The position numbers and the translations under genes were made by a program. DNA of 64,000 nt from Polynucleobacter antarcticus (GTDB taxonomy: Bacteria; Pseudomonadota; Gammaproteobacteria; Burkholderiales; Burkholderiaceae), in assembly GCF_013307245.1 (NCBI RefSeq), contig NZ_CP028941.1, positions 2,046,001-2,110,000 of the forward strand, written 5' to 3'. The notes under the pieces are model-generated. The model searched no databases. It was not told the origin of the DNA and saw only the letters and a list, made by a program, of their open reading frames with translations. Positions 1 to 8,406 of the stretch are shown one piece after another; the stretch's first letter is position 1; the number at the start of each line of letters is the position of its first letter.

Positions 1-141
1 TTTTCCAGGGCCAGAGAGCCCGAGTTCTTTTACTCGTTTTTTGGCATAGTCAAATAATGCAAATGCGTTGTGCTGATCGCAACACTCATTGCCGTTATCA
101 CGTTTATTAAGACAGAAAAAGAGATGGTGCTGAAAGCTCAT
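1..141 (-). CDS. Thioredoxin-like [2Fe-2S] ferredoxin, partial (N-terminus only)
   Basis: The first 47 codons of a minus-strand gene run off the left edge of the window. The start is ATG at 141. The peptide has the pattern FFCLNKRDNGNECC at residues 8-21, with cysteines at 10, 20 and 21. This resembles the (2Fe-2S) ferredoxin family with a thioredoxin-like fold (NuoE-C-terminal type), in which such cysteines help hold an iron-sulfur cluster. The remaining ligands and the rest of the fold lie outside the window. It lies 12 nt upstream of the VanZ gene's stop codon on the same strand, so the two could be cotranscribed. The family call rests on a short motif and is moderately sure. Confidence 0.6.
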   Translation of the reverse strand, partial: MSFQHHLFFCLNKRDNGNECCDQHNAFALFDYAKKRVKELGLSGPGK

Positions 142-153
142 AAAAAATATCTA

Positions 154-1248
154 TCAAGGTTTTAATTTAAAGGTTAATTTATTTCGAATAAGCCAAAATA
201 AGGCTAGTGGCAACCATACCACTGAAACCCACTGCATGAGTTCATTAAAGTGCAATAGTCGCCCTTGGTGCCAGTGTCTTAGGGTCATGATGAAATAAGG
301 ATTATCAGGTAATAAATTAATCGCAACCGTAGCGCTAATTAAAGAGATCAGCGCAATCCAAAACTTCGTTCCAGCTGAACGATTGAGCGCGAACCATAAT
401 AAAACGCTGCCCAGCATCATTCCCCAAATAGCACCAGCGGTTAACCAAAGCAAACTAAATTCCACCCCAAATTGCAAAGTTGTAAAAATCACTTTAGTAA
501 ATAGAGTCAAGCAAAGAAGGCTATTGAGTATTCTCCACTGGGGTGCCTTGCTACGCATTCCTAGCGATAGTAATAATGCCGCGCCCAGCCAACAGAGTGC
601 GGTAATGACTGATTCTTGTACAACGTGATTCATCACCATGGTGCCCCAGTCAACTGGAGCAAATATGGCATGCCCCCATACCCCGGTGCCTAACCAAGAA
701 CTCTGCGGATAAATTTGTGACCAGGGAAATAAGAGAAATAAGGCGCAAGCTGCCCAATTCAAACCAAACCATTGATCAAATTGACGGCGGATCACGCTAC
801 CGGATAGCCACTTTGGACCCAAGGGAATAGCCAGCAAACCACCCAAAAGACCTCCTAAGACATTGGCCCACCAATCCATCAAACTTGGAATACGCGTTGG
901 CAACCAAGTTTGCAAGGATTCCACACTAAACGCCAGAATGGCGCTTAAACCCAATGCCATAGCCAGGGCAACGAGATGACGCCAGCGGGGATAAGCGGCA
1001 AATACCAATAAAAAGCCGAGGGGGATATAGGCCAAGATATTGACCGACACATCAAATAACGTAATAAAACGAGGGGAAGGCGCAAATAACCATGCCCACG
1101 CAGCTACGCCATTCTGGAGGTTGAAATCAAAGGGATTGAGGCTGACATAGACGATTAAAAGCCCGTAACCCAAACTGATAGCTCGAGCTAAAGGCATGGC
1201 TTGTAGAGGCCAATCAAACTTGCGTGGGCGCTGCTCTTCGTGATCCAT
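154..1248 (-). CDS. VanZ-family integral membrane protein
   Basis: A 364-residue polytopic membrane protein. The first hydrophobic helix (about residues 22-40) leads into SLNPFDF, followed by DVSVNILAYIPLGFLL and then VESLQTWLPTRIPSLMD with an N-x-x-G-G helix. These are the hallmarks of the VanZ-like domain (about residues 20-145). Several further predicted membrane helices follow it. VanZ itself gives low-level teicoplanin resistance in enterococci, but most Gram-negative relatives are uncharacterised, so no resistance role is inferred here. The gene is divergent from birA with only 37 bp between the starts, which must hold both promoters. It is longer than a bare VanZ domain; the C-terminal half has no assigned function. 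Confidence 0.8.
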   Translation of the reverse strand: MDHEEQRPRKFDWPLQAMPLARAISLGYGLLIVYVSLNPFDFNLQNGVAAWAWLFAPSPRFITLFDVSVNILAYIPLGFLLVFAAYPRWRHLVALAMALGLSAILAFSVESLQTWLPTRIPSLMDWWANVLGGLLGGLLAIPLGPKWLSGSVIRRQFDQWFGLNWAACALFLLFPWSQIYPQSSWLGTGVWGHAIFAPVDWGTMVMNHVVQESVITALCWLGAALLLSLGMRSKAPQWRILNSLLCLTLFTKVIFTTLQFGVEFSLLWLTAGAIWGMMLGSVLLWFALNRSAGTKFWIALISLISATVAINLLPDNPYFIMTLRHWHQGRLLHFNELMQWVSVVWLPLALFWLIRNKLTFKLKP

Positions 1249-1285
1249 TCCCCAATTCTAGGTCAGACCTTTCTACAATAGAGAA

Positions 1286-2086
1286 ATGAGCTGGAATTGC
1301 ATCCTAGAGCGTGTCCCCAAAACCCAATCCACCAATGATGATTTATTGGTTCGCTGGCGTGCTGGGCAATTAATTGACCCTGTAGCCAGGATTGCCCATG
1401 AACAAACCGCAGGTAAAGGTAGGGCGGGTAGAGTCTGGCTTGCTCAGCCTAACGACACCCTGTGCTTCTCTTTAGCCTACCCCTTTCCATGCCGCCCCAA
1501 TGAGTTAAGCGGCCTGAGTCTGGTAGTTGGCCTGGCCCTTATTACCGGCATTTCCACAGCCCTGAATATTCCTGAGAATGTCCTTTACAGTCAGGGATTA
1601 AGACTTAAGTGGCCGAATGATCTGCTACTAAATAATGCCAAGCTTGGTGGGATTCTGATTGAGGGTGGTCAAACTACACTCAGCGACCCCAGCTGGATGA
1701 TTATTGGTGTTGGACTGAACTTGCGTTGCGCTGATCACATTGCTCAACGCTTAGGATCTCAGTCTTCGTTTGAGCTTGGTGCACTTGACCAACTCATCCC
1801 TGCGAAAAATGCTTTACCTGATATGGAATTTATCTGGCTCCAATTACTGGCGTCTTTTGAAAAATATCTTACTGAGTTTAAGCAATTTGGTTTCAGCCAC
1901 TTTCAAAAAACTTGGGCACAGTGGGATGCATTTGATGGTCAAGCAGTGCGCATTTCCGGTGGTGGTGCTGAGCCCCTCTTAGGCATATCCACTGGGGTAG
2001 ATCCATCTGGCGCATTACTTCTAAACCAAAATAACACCATCATCCCTATTCATGCGGGTGATGTTTCCTTACGAGTGCAATCATGA
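1286..2086 (+). CDS. birA: Biotin--[acetyl-CoA-carboxylase] ligase, no DNA-binding domain
   Basis: Biotin protein ligase: it makes biotinyl-5'-AMP and transfers biotin to the lysine of the biotin carboxyl carrier protein, enabling acetyl-CoA carboxylase. Visible motifs are the substrate loop GKGRAGRVW (about residues 43-51), KWPNDLL and KLGGILIEGG in the catalytic core, and a small C-terminal SH3-like domain around FDGQAVRI. At 266 residues it lacks the N-terminal winged helix of E. coli BirA (321 residues), so it should not repress a biotin operon directly. It overlaps coaX by 4 nt (ATGA), indicating translational coupling. Pairing of birA with coaX is common in Burkholderiales. Confidence 0.93.
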   Translation: MSWNCILERVPKTQSTNDDLLVRWRAGQLIDPVARIAHEQTAGKGRAGRVWLAQPNDTLCFSLAYPFPCRPNELSGLSLVVGLALITGISTALNIPENVLYSQGLRLKWPNDLLLNNAKLGGILIEGGQTTLSDPSWMIIGVGLNLRCADHIAQRLGSQSSFELGALDQLIPAKNALPDMEFIWLQLLASFEKYLTEFKQFGFSHFQKTWAQWDAFDGQAVRISGGGAEPLLGISTGVDPSGALLLNQNNTIIPIHAGDVSLRVQS

Positions 2087-2931
2087 GTCTGTATCTTTTA
2101 TTTGATGTTGGCAATACGCGCCTAAAGTGGGCCGCTGTTGAATCGACCCAAAATACTGCCGACCGCAATAAAAAACTGTGGGCTTACTCTGGCTCTATTA
2201 GCAGTAAATCATTTCAGTCGGCAGAGCTTCGTGCGGAGCTCTCCGACTACATTGCTAAAACTTTACCTAAGCCCGATGCTATCGCCTTTGCCTGCGTTGC
2301 TGGCGACGAGGTCATTGCCCATCTGCAATCTCTCTTTCCACAATGGAGTGATATTAGTTGGCATCAGTTGACTGGTGATAGCCCCTATCATGGCATGCGT
2401 ACCCTCTATCAAGACCCTAGCAAACTCGGAGCCGACAGATGGGCCGCCCTGATTGGCGCAAGAGCGCTCTCGAATACCAATACTTTAATCATCAATGCCG
2501 GGACTGCCACGACGATTGATCTTTTGGGCGGTAATGGCGTGCATTATGGTGGCTGGATTTTGCCAGGACTGAGCCTCATGCAGGAGAGTCTGCAAAGCAA
2601 CACCGCGCGACTTCCATTAGTCAATCGCCATGCACATCTTGCGGCGAATACTACTTCTACAAATTCAGTCCCACAAACTAGTCTTGGAGTCAGTACAGAT
2701 GAGGCGATTATTGGGGGATGTGATGCCGCACAATTAGGTGCCATATTGCGTGCAGCTTACCTAGCAAAAGAGATGAATCACCCTGTTGAACGCATCTGGC
2801 TTGATGGCGGTAATGCTGCAGTGTTAGCCAATGAGATCAAGCAATTTCCTGAATTAGCCAGGCTACCCGTAGAGCCTATTGAGGGACTTGTGCTCCGCGG
2901 TCTTTGGGCTTGGTTGCTGCAGAAAATCTAA
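2083..2931 (+). CDS. coaX: Type III pantothenate kinase
   Basis: Catalyses ATP-dependent phosphorylation of pantothenate, the first step of coenzyme A synthesis, using the type III fold of the ASKHA superfamily. The N-terminus shows the phosphate loop LLFDVGNTRLKW (residues 5-16). Further motifs are GADRWAALIGA, NAGTATTID with the conserved Thr/Asp pair, GGWILPG and a C-terminal GLVLRGLW. Length (282) is slightly above the usual 240-260. The start ATG lies inside the birA stop (4-nt overlap). Type III enzymes are typically insensitive to CoA feedback and need a monovalent cation; that is family knowledge, not visible here. It is followed by a convergent rfaE2 gene 22 nt away. Confidence 0.93.
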   Translation: MSLYLLFDVGNTRLKWAAVESTQNTADRNKKLWAYSGSISSKSFQSAELRAELSDYIAKTLPKPDAIAFACVAGDEVIAHLQSLFPQWSDISWHQLTGDSPYHGMRTLYQDPSKLGADRWAALIGARALSNTNTLIINAGTATTIDLLGGNGVHYGGWILPGLSLMQESLQSNTARLPLVNRHAHLAANTTSTNSVPQTSLGVSTDEAIIGGCDAAQLGAILRAAYLAKEMNHPVERIWLDGGNAAVLANEIKQFPELARLPVEPIEGLVLRGLWAWLLQKI

Positions 2932-2953
2932 GATCGGATCAACTACTTAGCTT

Positions 2954-3445
2954 CTATTGAGCGCGGATCTTCCCTAATAAGGTTGTAGTCGAACGCTCAT
3001 ATAAAAAAGGGATCGCAAATGCTTTGCCGCCCCAAGTTTTCACTAAGCGGGTTTCTTCTAAAGTATCGATTTCATAATCGCCACCCTTGATATAAATATC
3101 CGGCCGAATTCGGGCAATTAAATTTACTGGCGTCTGCTCAGTAAAAAGTACCGTTAAATCTACGCTAGCAAGCGCAGCAAGAAGGGCCTGACGATCTGCC
3201 TCTGTATTAATCGGCCGATCATTCCCTTTGCCCAGCAGCTTGACAGAAGTATCTGAATTCACGCCAATGACTAGACTTGCCCCAAATTCTCGGGCTTGCG
3301 CCAGATAAGTGGCATGTCCCCGATGAAGAATATCGAATACCCCGTTGGTAAACACCAATGGCCTTGGAAGGGCTGCAATACGGGCATCGAGCTGTGTCAA
3401 AGAGCAGACTTTTGATTCAAAAGAAGGTAAAGGCAAAAGAGTCAT
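2954..3445 (-). CDS. rfaE2: D-glycero-beta-D-manno-heptose 1-phosphate adenylyltransferase
   Basis: Nucleotidyltransferase that activates heptose-1-phosphate with ATP to ADP-heptose for the lipopolysaccharide inner core. The protein (163 residues) corresponds only to the C-terminal half of bifunctional E. coli HldE. It has FTNGVFDILHRGH (HxGH class motif, about residues 32-44), GVNSD, and the ERSTTTLLGKI signature near the C-terminus that matches the ISTTxxxxKI motif. The separate kinase half (hldA/rfaE1) is not in this window. The gene is convergent with coaX. Separate kinase and adenylyltransferase genes are usual in Burkholderiales. Confidence 0.9.
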   Translation of the reverse strand: MTLLPLPSFESKVCSLTQLDARIAALPRPLVFTNGVFDILHRGHATYLAQAREFGASLVIGVNSDTSVKLLGKGNDRPINTEADRQALLAALASVDLTVLFTEQTPVNLIARIRPDIYIKGGDYEIDTLEETRLVKTWGGKAFAIPFLYERSTTTLLGKIRAQ

Positions 3446-3543
3446 ATTGCAATATTAATGGCATTACGGAATGCCCAACGATATTTGCCAGAATGTCTTA
3501 GACTTACGTATCTCATTATCCTAGCTCATCTACAAGGTTCAGC

Positions 3544-4122
3544 ATGACTCGTTATATGGCACGGTGGGCATTAGCGCTACTTTTTCTGATGCCCACAATC
3601 ACATTTGCTCAAACAGCGCCACCAACAACACCCAAGTGCAGCCCCTTGTTATCGCATACCTTTCCCAGGCTGCAGGATGAAGCCCCACAGAATCTATGTC
3701 AATACCAAGGTAAGGTAGTGCTCGTGGTCAACACAGCCAGCTTTTGTGGCTTTACTGATCAATATGAGGATCTAGAGAAGCTGTACGCAAAGTACAAAAA
3801 TCGCGGCCTCGTTGTTCTCGGATTTCCGACCAACGATTTTGGTAAGCAAGAGCCTGGCACTAATAAGGAAATTGCTGATTTTTGTAAAAATACCTATGAC
3901 GTTAAATTCCCTATGTTTGCTAAAAGCACAATTAGTGGAAGTAATGCAAACCCCCTCTTTAAAATGTTGATTGCAAAAACAGGGACAAGTCCCAAATGGA
4001 ATTTTTATAAGTATCTGATTGATCGGAATGGCAATGTCGTAGACTCTTATGGGAGCCTTACCAAACCAACCAGTAGCAGCATAACTAAAGAGCTTGAAAA
4101 GCTCCTTGGAGAAAAAATTTAG
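3544..4122 (+). CDS. Exported glutathione peroxidase family protein
   Basis: Thiol peroxidase of the glutathione peroxidase family, expected to reduce lipid or organic hydroperoxides. An N-terminal signal peptide (about residues 1-22, ending TFA before Gln) points to the periplasm. The peroxidatic site is Cys68 in NTASFCGFT, so it is a cysteine and not a selenocysteine enzyme. The Gln of KQEPG and the Trp of KWNFYKYL complete the catalytic set. The family's usual FPCNQF is FPTNDF here, so the second-motif Cys is absent. The Cys in IADFCKNTY remains as a possible resolving residue. It heads a tight five-gene operon; its TAG stop overlaps the GTG start of the next gene by 1 nt. Confidence 0.88.
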   Translation: MTRYMARWALALLFLMPTITFAQTAPPTTPKCSPLLSHTFPRLQDEAPQNLCQYQGKVVLVVNTASFCGFTDQYEDLEKLYAKYKNRGLVVLGFPTNDFGKQEPGTNKEIADFCKNTYDVKFPMFAKSTISGSNANPLFKMLIAKTGTSPKWNFYKYLIDRNGNVVDSYGSLTKPTSSSITKELEKLLGEKI

Positions 4123-5510
4123 TGAGTAAGAAAAAAGTAGCCATTATTGGCGCTGGTATATCTGGTCTGGGCTGTGCTTATGCTTTAAGAAAACATCCAG
4201 ACTTAGACATTACGATCTTTGAGGGCGGTAATCATATTGGTGGTCATAGCAATACGGTTGATTTTTCTCTAAAAACTAATCAAGGCGACATTAACTATGG
4301 AATTGATACTGGATTTTTAGTATTCAATCGTAAAACATATCCTCGCTTAGTCCGTCTATTTGAGGAAATCAAAGTTCCTATTGCGCCATCTGAAATGTCT
4401 TTTTCAGTATCGATTGATACCAAGGCAAAAGATGGTCATCACAAAAATATTGAATGGGCAGGGAATGATCTCAATTCTTTTTTTGGGCAAAGATCAAACT
4501 TACTCTCCCCCTCTTTCTGGAGAATGGCATATGACATCCTGCGCTTCAATCGTATGGCAACTCGGCTAGCGGAAGAACAGATTGCGGCAGATCTTGATTA
4601 CGCTGAACCCGATGAGCGCATCAAAGATTTTTTAGACCGTAATCGTTTTAGCACTAGCTTTAGAGAAAACTATTTCCTACCAATGATTGGTGCCATCTGG
4701 TCTTGCTCCGTTGATCAAATGCTCGAGTTTCCGATTCAAACGATGGTGCGCTTCTGTCATAACCATGGCCTCCTTCAGATTCAGAATCGCCCGCAATGGC
4801 TTACGGTACAAGGTGGCTCTAGAGAATACGTCAAACTTCTCGTCGCCGCACTTGAAAAACAGGGCGTCAAGATCGTACGTGAATCAGTTAGCCGTGTGAA
4901 TGCCAGTCAGGTAGATAAAGCGCCAGTGGAGGTCATTACCCCCTCTGGTAATCAATGGTTTGATGAAGTGATTATGGCCTGTCACAGCGATCAGTCATTA
5001 GAGCTGGTGCACGGTATCAACCAGGATGCACGAAATATTTTGGCCTCTATTCCTTATCAAAAGAATCGAGCTATTTTGCACACCGATCAACACTTCCTAC
5101 CCAAGAATCAGCGCTGTTGGGCGGCTTGGAACTACACGGCAAAATCTGGTATCTCTCCCACCGCACAACAACATGTCAGCGTTAATTACTTAATTAATCG
5201 CTTGCAACCATTACCTGAGGCACTACAGAGCACTCAAATTATTGTGAGTCTCAATCCACTCACTGATCCAGATCCGAATCTGGTGCATGAGGAAATTCAT
5301 TACTCTCATCCTGTCTTTGATATGCGCGCTGCTCAAGCACAAAAAGAATTGCCGCTTATTCAAGGGAATAGTTCCATTTGGTATTGCGGTGCATGGACAG
5401 GTTTTGGCTTTCATGAAGATGGTCTACGCTCTGGCGAACTCGTTGCCAAAGATCTCTTAGAAAGTATTTCTCATCCCATTCATTCTGACTCCGTTCAAGA
5501 TAGCCAATAA
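4122..5510 (+). CDS. NAD(P)/FAD-dependent oxidoreductase (amine-oxidase/desaturase-like)
   Basis: Flavoprotein of 462 residues. The N-terminal dinucleotide-binding motif is IIGAGISGLGCAYAL (about residues 8-22), followed by FEGGNHIGGHSNTV. The C-terminus has YCGAWTGFGFHEDGLRSG, the second FAD-contact segment of the amine oxidase / phytoene-desaturase superfamily. The start is GTG at 4122, overlapping the previous stop by 1 nt. Relatives are regularly found next to DUF1365 and CFA-synthase-like genes, and in alphaproteobacteria this neighbourhood is tied to singlet-oxygen response and modified fatty acids. A role in oxidising or desaturating a phospholipid acyl chain is therefore an inference from context; the substrate is unknown. 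Confidence 0.85.
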   Translation: MSKKKVAIIGAGISGLGCAYALRKHPDLDITIFEGGNHIGGHSNTVDFSLKTNQGDINYGIDTGFLVFNRKTYPRLVRLFEEIKVPIAPSEMSFSVSIDTKAKDGHHKNIEWAGNDLNSFFGQRSNLLSPSFWRMAYDILRFNRMATRLAEEQIAADLDYAEPDERIKDFLDRNRFSTSFRENYFLPMIGAIWSCSVDQMLEFPIQTMVRFCHNHGLLQIQNRPQWLTVQGGSREYVKLLVAALEKQGVKIVRESVSRVNASQVDKAPVEVITPSGNQWFDEVIMACHSDQSLELVHGINQDARNILASIPYQKNRAILHTDQHFLPKNQRCWAAWNYTAKSGISPTAQQHVSVNYLINRLQPLPEALQSTQIIVSLNPLTDPDPNLVHEEIHYSHPVFDMRAAQAQKELPLIQGNSSIWYCGAWTGFGFHEDGLRSGELVAKDLLESISHPIHSDSVQDSQ

Positions 5511-6296
5511 ATGCAGGTAGCAACCATTAATTTTGGTGCGGTCAAGCATCGGCGCTTTCGTCCTGCTAAAAACGCGTTTGGTTATGGGGTCTTTACTATC
5601 TCTATTCCAATGCGTGCCCGCAATGCAGATAAAACCTTACTGAGTAAGCATGGCTTAGGAGATAAGCAATTTAGGCTTTTTTCATTCTTTGACCAAGATC
5701 ATGGCCTTGGTCATGCCGATAGTCTTGCCTGGGTCGAGCAGATTCTTAAAGAAAACAATATTCCTCATATTGATGGGGAGATCTGGTTGCATACTTTTCC
5801 CCGAGTACTAGGCTATGTCTTTAATCCGGTCAGCTTTTGGATTTGCACCAGGGCAGATGGTCAAGTCCAAGCCGTACTTGCTGAGGTCAACAATACCTTT
5901 GGGGAGCGCCATTGCTATCTCATCCATCAAGACTCTGGAGCAGTCTTGCGGTCCGGCGAAACCTTTGTGAGTAAAAAAGTATTTCATGTCTCCCCCTTTT
6001 GCGATGTCAGTGGGGAATACCATTTCCGCTTCCTATTTCCAAGTGACAGCCAATCGAAAAACAATATCGTCTGTCGTATTGAGTTACATGAGGATGGCCA
6101 ACCCCTGATTAATACTAGTATTAGCGGCGTAGCACAGCCTTTAAGCAGGGCAGCACTGTATCTCGCTTTTCTGCGTTATCCCCTCATGAGCTTGGGTGTT
6201 ATTGGACGGATTCATTGGCAGGCATTAAGATTGTGGATTAAAGGCGTTCCTTTTCACTCAAAGCCAAAACCACCCGAACTTGAAGTAACTCGATGA
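5511..6296 (+). CDS. DUF1365 family protein
   Basis: A 261-residue protein of the DUF1365 family. Recognisable conserved segments are HRRFRPAKNAFGYGVF near the N-terminus, LHTFPRVLGYVFNPVSFW (about residues 93-110), NNTFGERHCYLI and KKVFHVSPFCDVSGEYHFRF. The last part has a hydrophobic stretch around LYLAFLRYPLMSLGVIG that may associate with membrane. The start ATG directly abuts the upstream TAA with no spacer, and the stop overlaps the next gene by 4 nt (ATGA), so it is firmly part of the operon. Its biochemical function is not established to my knowledge. Constant linkage to the flavoprotein and the CFA-like methyltransferase suggests one pathway acting on membrane lipids. Confidence 0.88.
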   Translation: MQVATINFGAVKHRRFRPAKNAFGYGVFTISIPMRARNADKTLLSKHGLGDKQFRLFSFFDQDHGLGHADSLAWVEQILKENNIPHIDGEIWLHTFPRVLGYVFNPVSFWICTRADGQVQAVLAEVNNTFGERHCYLIHQDSGAVLRSGETFVSKKVFHVSPFCDVSGEYHFRFLFPSDSQSKNNIVCRIELHEDGQPLINTSISGVAQPLSRAALYLAFLRYPLMSLGVIGRIHWQALRLWIKGVPFHSKPKPPELEVTR

Positions 6297-7579
6297 ATCG
6301 CCCTGGTCAATCCCTTCTCTCACGCTTAATTTTTTCTCGTCAACCACAACGAGAATCTAAAGCTCAAGAGTACCGTCTAAGCACTAAAACAGTACTGAAC
6401 TTGTTATCCCAGTTACGTAGTGGCCATCTTGTGGTTACCTTGCCTAATAACGAGACCAAAGAGTTTGGTAATCGCGATGATAGTTTGCATGCAGAAATCC
6501 AAATTTTGGACTGGTCTGTCTTTAAACACATTCTGTCTCATGGCGATATTGGCTTTGCAGAAAGCTATATTCGTGGACAGTGGAATACACCAGATCTCAA
6601 AGCCATTCTTGAGCTTGCTATTCGTAATCGCACTATTTTAGAAAAAGCGATCTATGGCAGTTGGTTTGGTTCCATCATGTACCGCTTAAAGCATTGGCTG
6701 AGAGATAACTCAAAAGCAGGCAGTCGTAAAAATATTCATGCGCACTATGACTTAGGAAATGCTTTTTATACCTTATGGTTAGATCCAAGCATGAGTTACT
6801 CCAGCGCTTGGTTCTCTGAGGGCGGTAAGGAGTCTTTGATTGAGGCTCAACGCGCGAAGATTAAACGAATTCTAGACTCCATCAATACTAAGCCTGGCGA
6901 TCATCTCCTCGAGGTGGGTTGTGGCTGGGGCGGCTTTATGGAAGAAGCTTTACGAGATGGCCATCGTGTTACAGGCTTAACTTTATCCACTGAACAAAAA
7001 GCATTTGCAGAAGCGCGCTTAAAACAGGTTCAATCTGAAACAGAACAAGCGCAAAACTTTGAAGTTCGCCTTCAAGATTATCGTGACTGCAAAGAAAAAT
7101 TTGACGGTATTGCTTCTATAGAAATGTTTGAAGCCGTTGGAGAGAATCATTGGGGTGAATATTTTCAGACTATTGCCTCACGGCTTAAAGCAGGCGGTAA
7201 AGCATGTATTCAAACTATTGTGATTGCCGAGGAGTTATTCGAACGCTATCGTCACAGCACAGACTTTATTCAACAGTATGTTTTTCCAGGGGGCATGTTG
7301 CCATCGCCCTCAAAGTTCAAAGCGGCTGCAGCTCAAGCAGGGCTAGAGGTCGAGTCTGAATTTTCTTTTGGTATTGACTATGCCAAGACCTTATGTATTT
7401 GGCGCGATAGCTTTAATCAAAAGGTAGAAGATATTTATCACTTAGGATTTGACGAGACCTTTGTCCGCCTTTGGAACTTCTATCTCATGTATTGCGCGGC
7501 TGGGTTTTCTGAAAAGAATATTGATGTTGTTCAGTTCACGCTTAAACATCAATCCACATCCATCCCACAGCCTACCTAG
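6293..7579 (+). CDS. Cyclopropane-fatty-acyl-phospholipid synthase family methyltransferase
   Basis: SAM-dependent methyltransferase of 428 residues related to cyclopropane fatty acid synthase, which acts on the double bonds of phospholipid acyl chains. Motifs are HYDLGNAFYTLWLDPSMSYS, the SAM site LEVGCGWGGF (about residues 202-211), GLTLSTEQ, and SIEMFEAVGENHW, which aligns with the EMxEHVG active-site region. The N-terminal lobe (residues 1-140) matches the family's lipid-binding part. Whether the product is a cyclopropane ring or a methyl-branched unsaturated chain cannot be read from sequence. It overlaps the DUF1365 gene by 4 nt and is followed 14 nt later by the SDR gene. Confidence 0.9.
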   Translation: MNRPGQSLLSRLIFSRQPQRESKAQEYRLSTKTVLNLLSQLRSGHLVVTLPNNETKEFGNRDDSLHAEIQILDWSVFKHILSHGDIGFAESYIRGQWNTPDLKAILELAIRNRTILEKAIYGSWFGSIMYRLKHWLRDNSKAGSRKNIHAHYDLGNAFYTLWLDPSMSYSSAWFSEGGKESLIEAQRAKIKRILDSINTKPGDHLLEVGCGWGGFMEEALRDGHRVTGLTLSTEQKAFAEARLKQVQSETEQAQNFEVRLQDYRDCKEKFDGIASIEMFEAVGENHWGEYFQTIASRLKAGGKACIQTIVIAEELFERYRHSTDFIQQYVFPGGMLPSPSKFKAAAAQAGLEVESEFSFGIDYAKTLCIWRDSFNQKVEDIYHLGFDETFVRLWNFYLMYCAAGFSEKNIDVVQFTLKHQSTSIPQPT

Positions 7580-7593
7580 AGGTCGATTACCCC

Positions 7594-8367
7594 ATGAAAC
7601 AAAAAGGAATTGATAGCTTTGTAAATCAGCGTATCTGGGTAATTGGCGCCTCGAGCGGCATTGGTGAGGCATGTGCCCGGGCGCTATTGAAGGCAGGCAG
7701 CAAAGTAGCGCTTTCTAGTCGTCGTGTTGAGCGCTTAAATACATTGGCAGAATCGGCACAAGGGATGGCCTTAGTGCTGCCCTTAGATATCACCCATAAA
7801 GATCAAATCGATACCGCCTATCAAACCATCTTGGATAGCTGGGGCGGCTTGGATTTACTGCTGTTTGTTTCAGGGGTATACACCCCCATGCGTGCTGATC
7901 AGTTTGACTTTGAGATTGCACAAAAAACGATTGATGCCAATCTTTTAGGCCCGATGCGCGCTGTTGCTGCGGTATTACCTCAAATGATTACAGAACACTC
8001 AGGGCATATCGCCATTGTGGGCAGTGTAGCGGGCTATAGTGGCCTCCCCAAAGCGCTTGCTTATGGTCCAAGTAAAGCAGGGATTATCAATTTCTGTGAA
8101 ACCTTGTATTACGACTTACTCCCTCAAGGAGTCAGTGTGCATATGATCTCTCCAGGATTTGTAGCGACAGAGGCTACTGCACAAAATGATTTTGAAATGC
8201 CTGCCCTGATTACTGCTGAAGAGGCAGCTACAGAAATACTGAACGGCATGCAAGCTGGCAAGTTTGACATTCACTTCCCAAAGCGGTTTTCGGGCTTCTT
8301 AAAGTTCCTCAGAATCTTGCCCTATCCCGTGTACTTCTGGATTGTGCAACGCTTCGTTAAGATCTAG
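7594..8367 (+). CDS. SDR family oxidoreductase
   Basis: Classical short-chain dehydrogenase/reductase of 257 residues. The cofactor loop is VIGASSGIGEACA (about residues 12-24), and the arginines in SSRRVERL favour NADP(H). The catalytic Ser-Tyr-Lys set is seen in GSVAGYSG and YGPSKAG. The usual NAG motif after strand 4 reads VSG, a mild departure. The C-terminus (FPKRFSGFLKFLRILPYPVYFWIVQRF) is hydrophobic and basic and may anchor the enzyme at the membrane, fitting a lipid substrate. It is the last gene of the 3544-8367 operon; the substrate is unknown. A convergent dsbA follows after 39 nt with no obvious terminator. Confidence 0.85.
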   Translation: MKQKGIDSFVNQRIWVIGASSGIGEACARALLKAGSKVALSSRRVERLNTLAESAQGMALVLPLDITHKDQIDTAYQTILDSWGGLDLLLFVSGVYTPMRADQFDFEIAQKTIDANLLGPMRAVAAVLPQMITEHSGHIAIVGSVAGYSGLPKALAYGPSKAGIINFCETLYYDLLPQGVSVHMISPGFVATEATAQNDFEMPALITAEEAATEILNGMQAGKFDIHFPKRFSGFLKFLRILPYPVYFWIVQRFVKI

Positions 8368-8406
8368 GCTACATAAAAGCAAGGATACTGCGCTCGCTAA
8401 TAGGGA

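Noticed and set aside
3544..4122. Selenocysteine glutathione peroxidase
   Set aside because: The active-site codon encodes Cys (TGT), with no in-frame TGA at that position.
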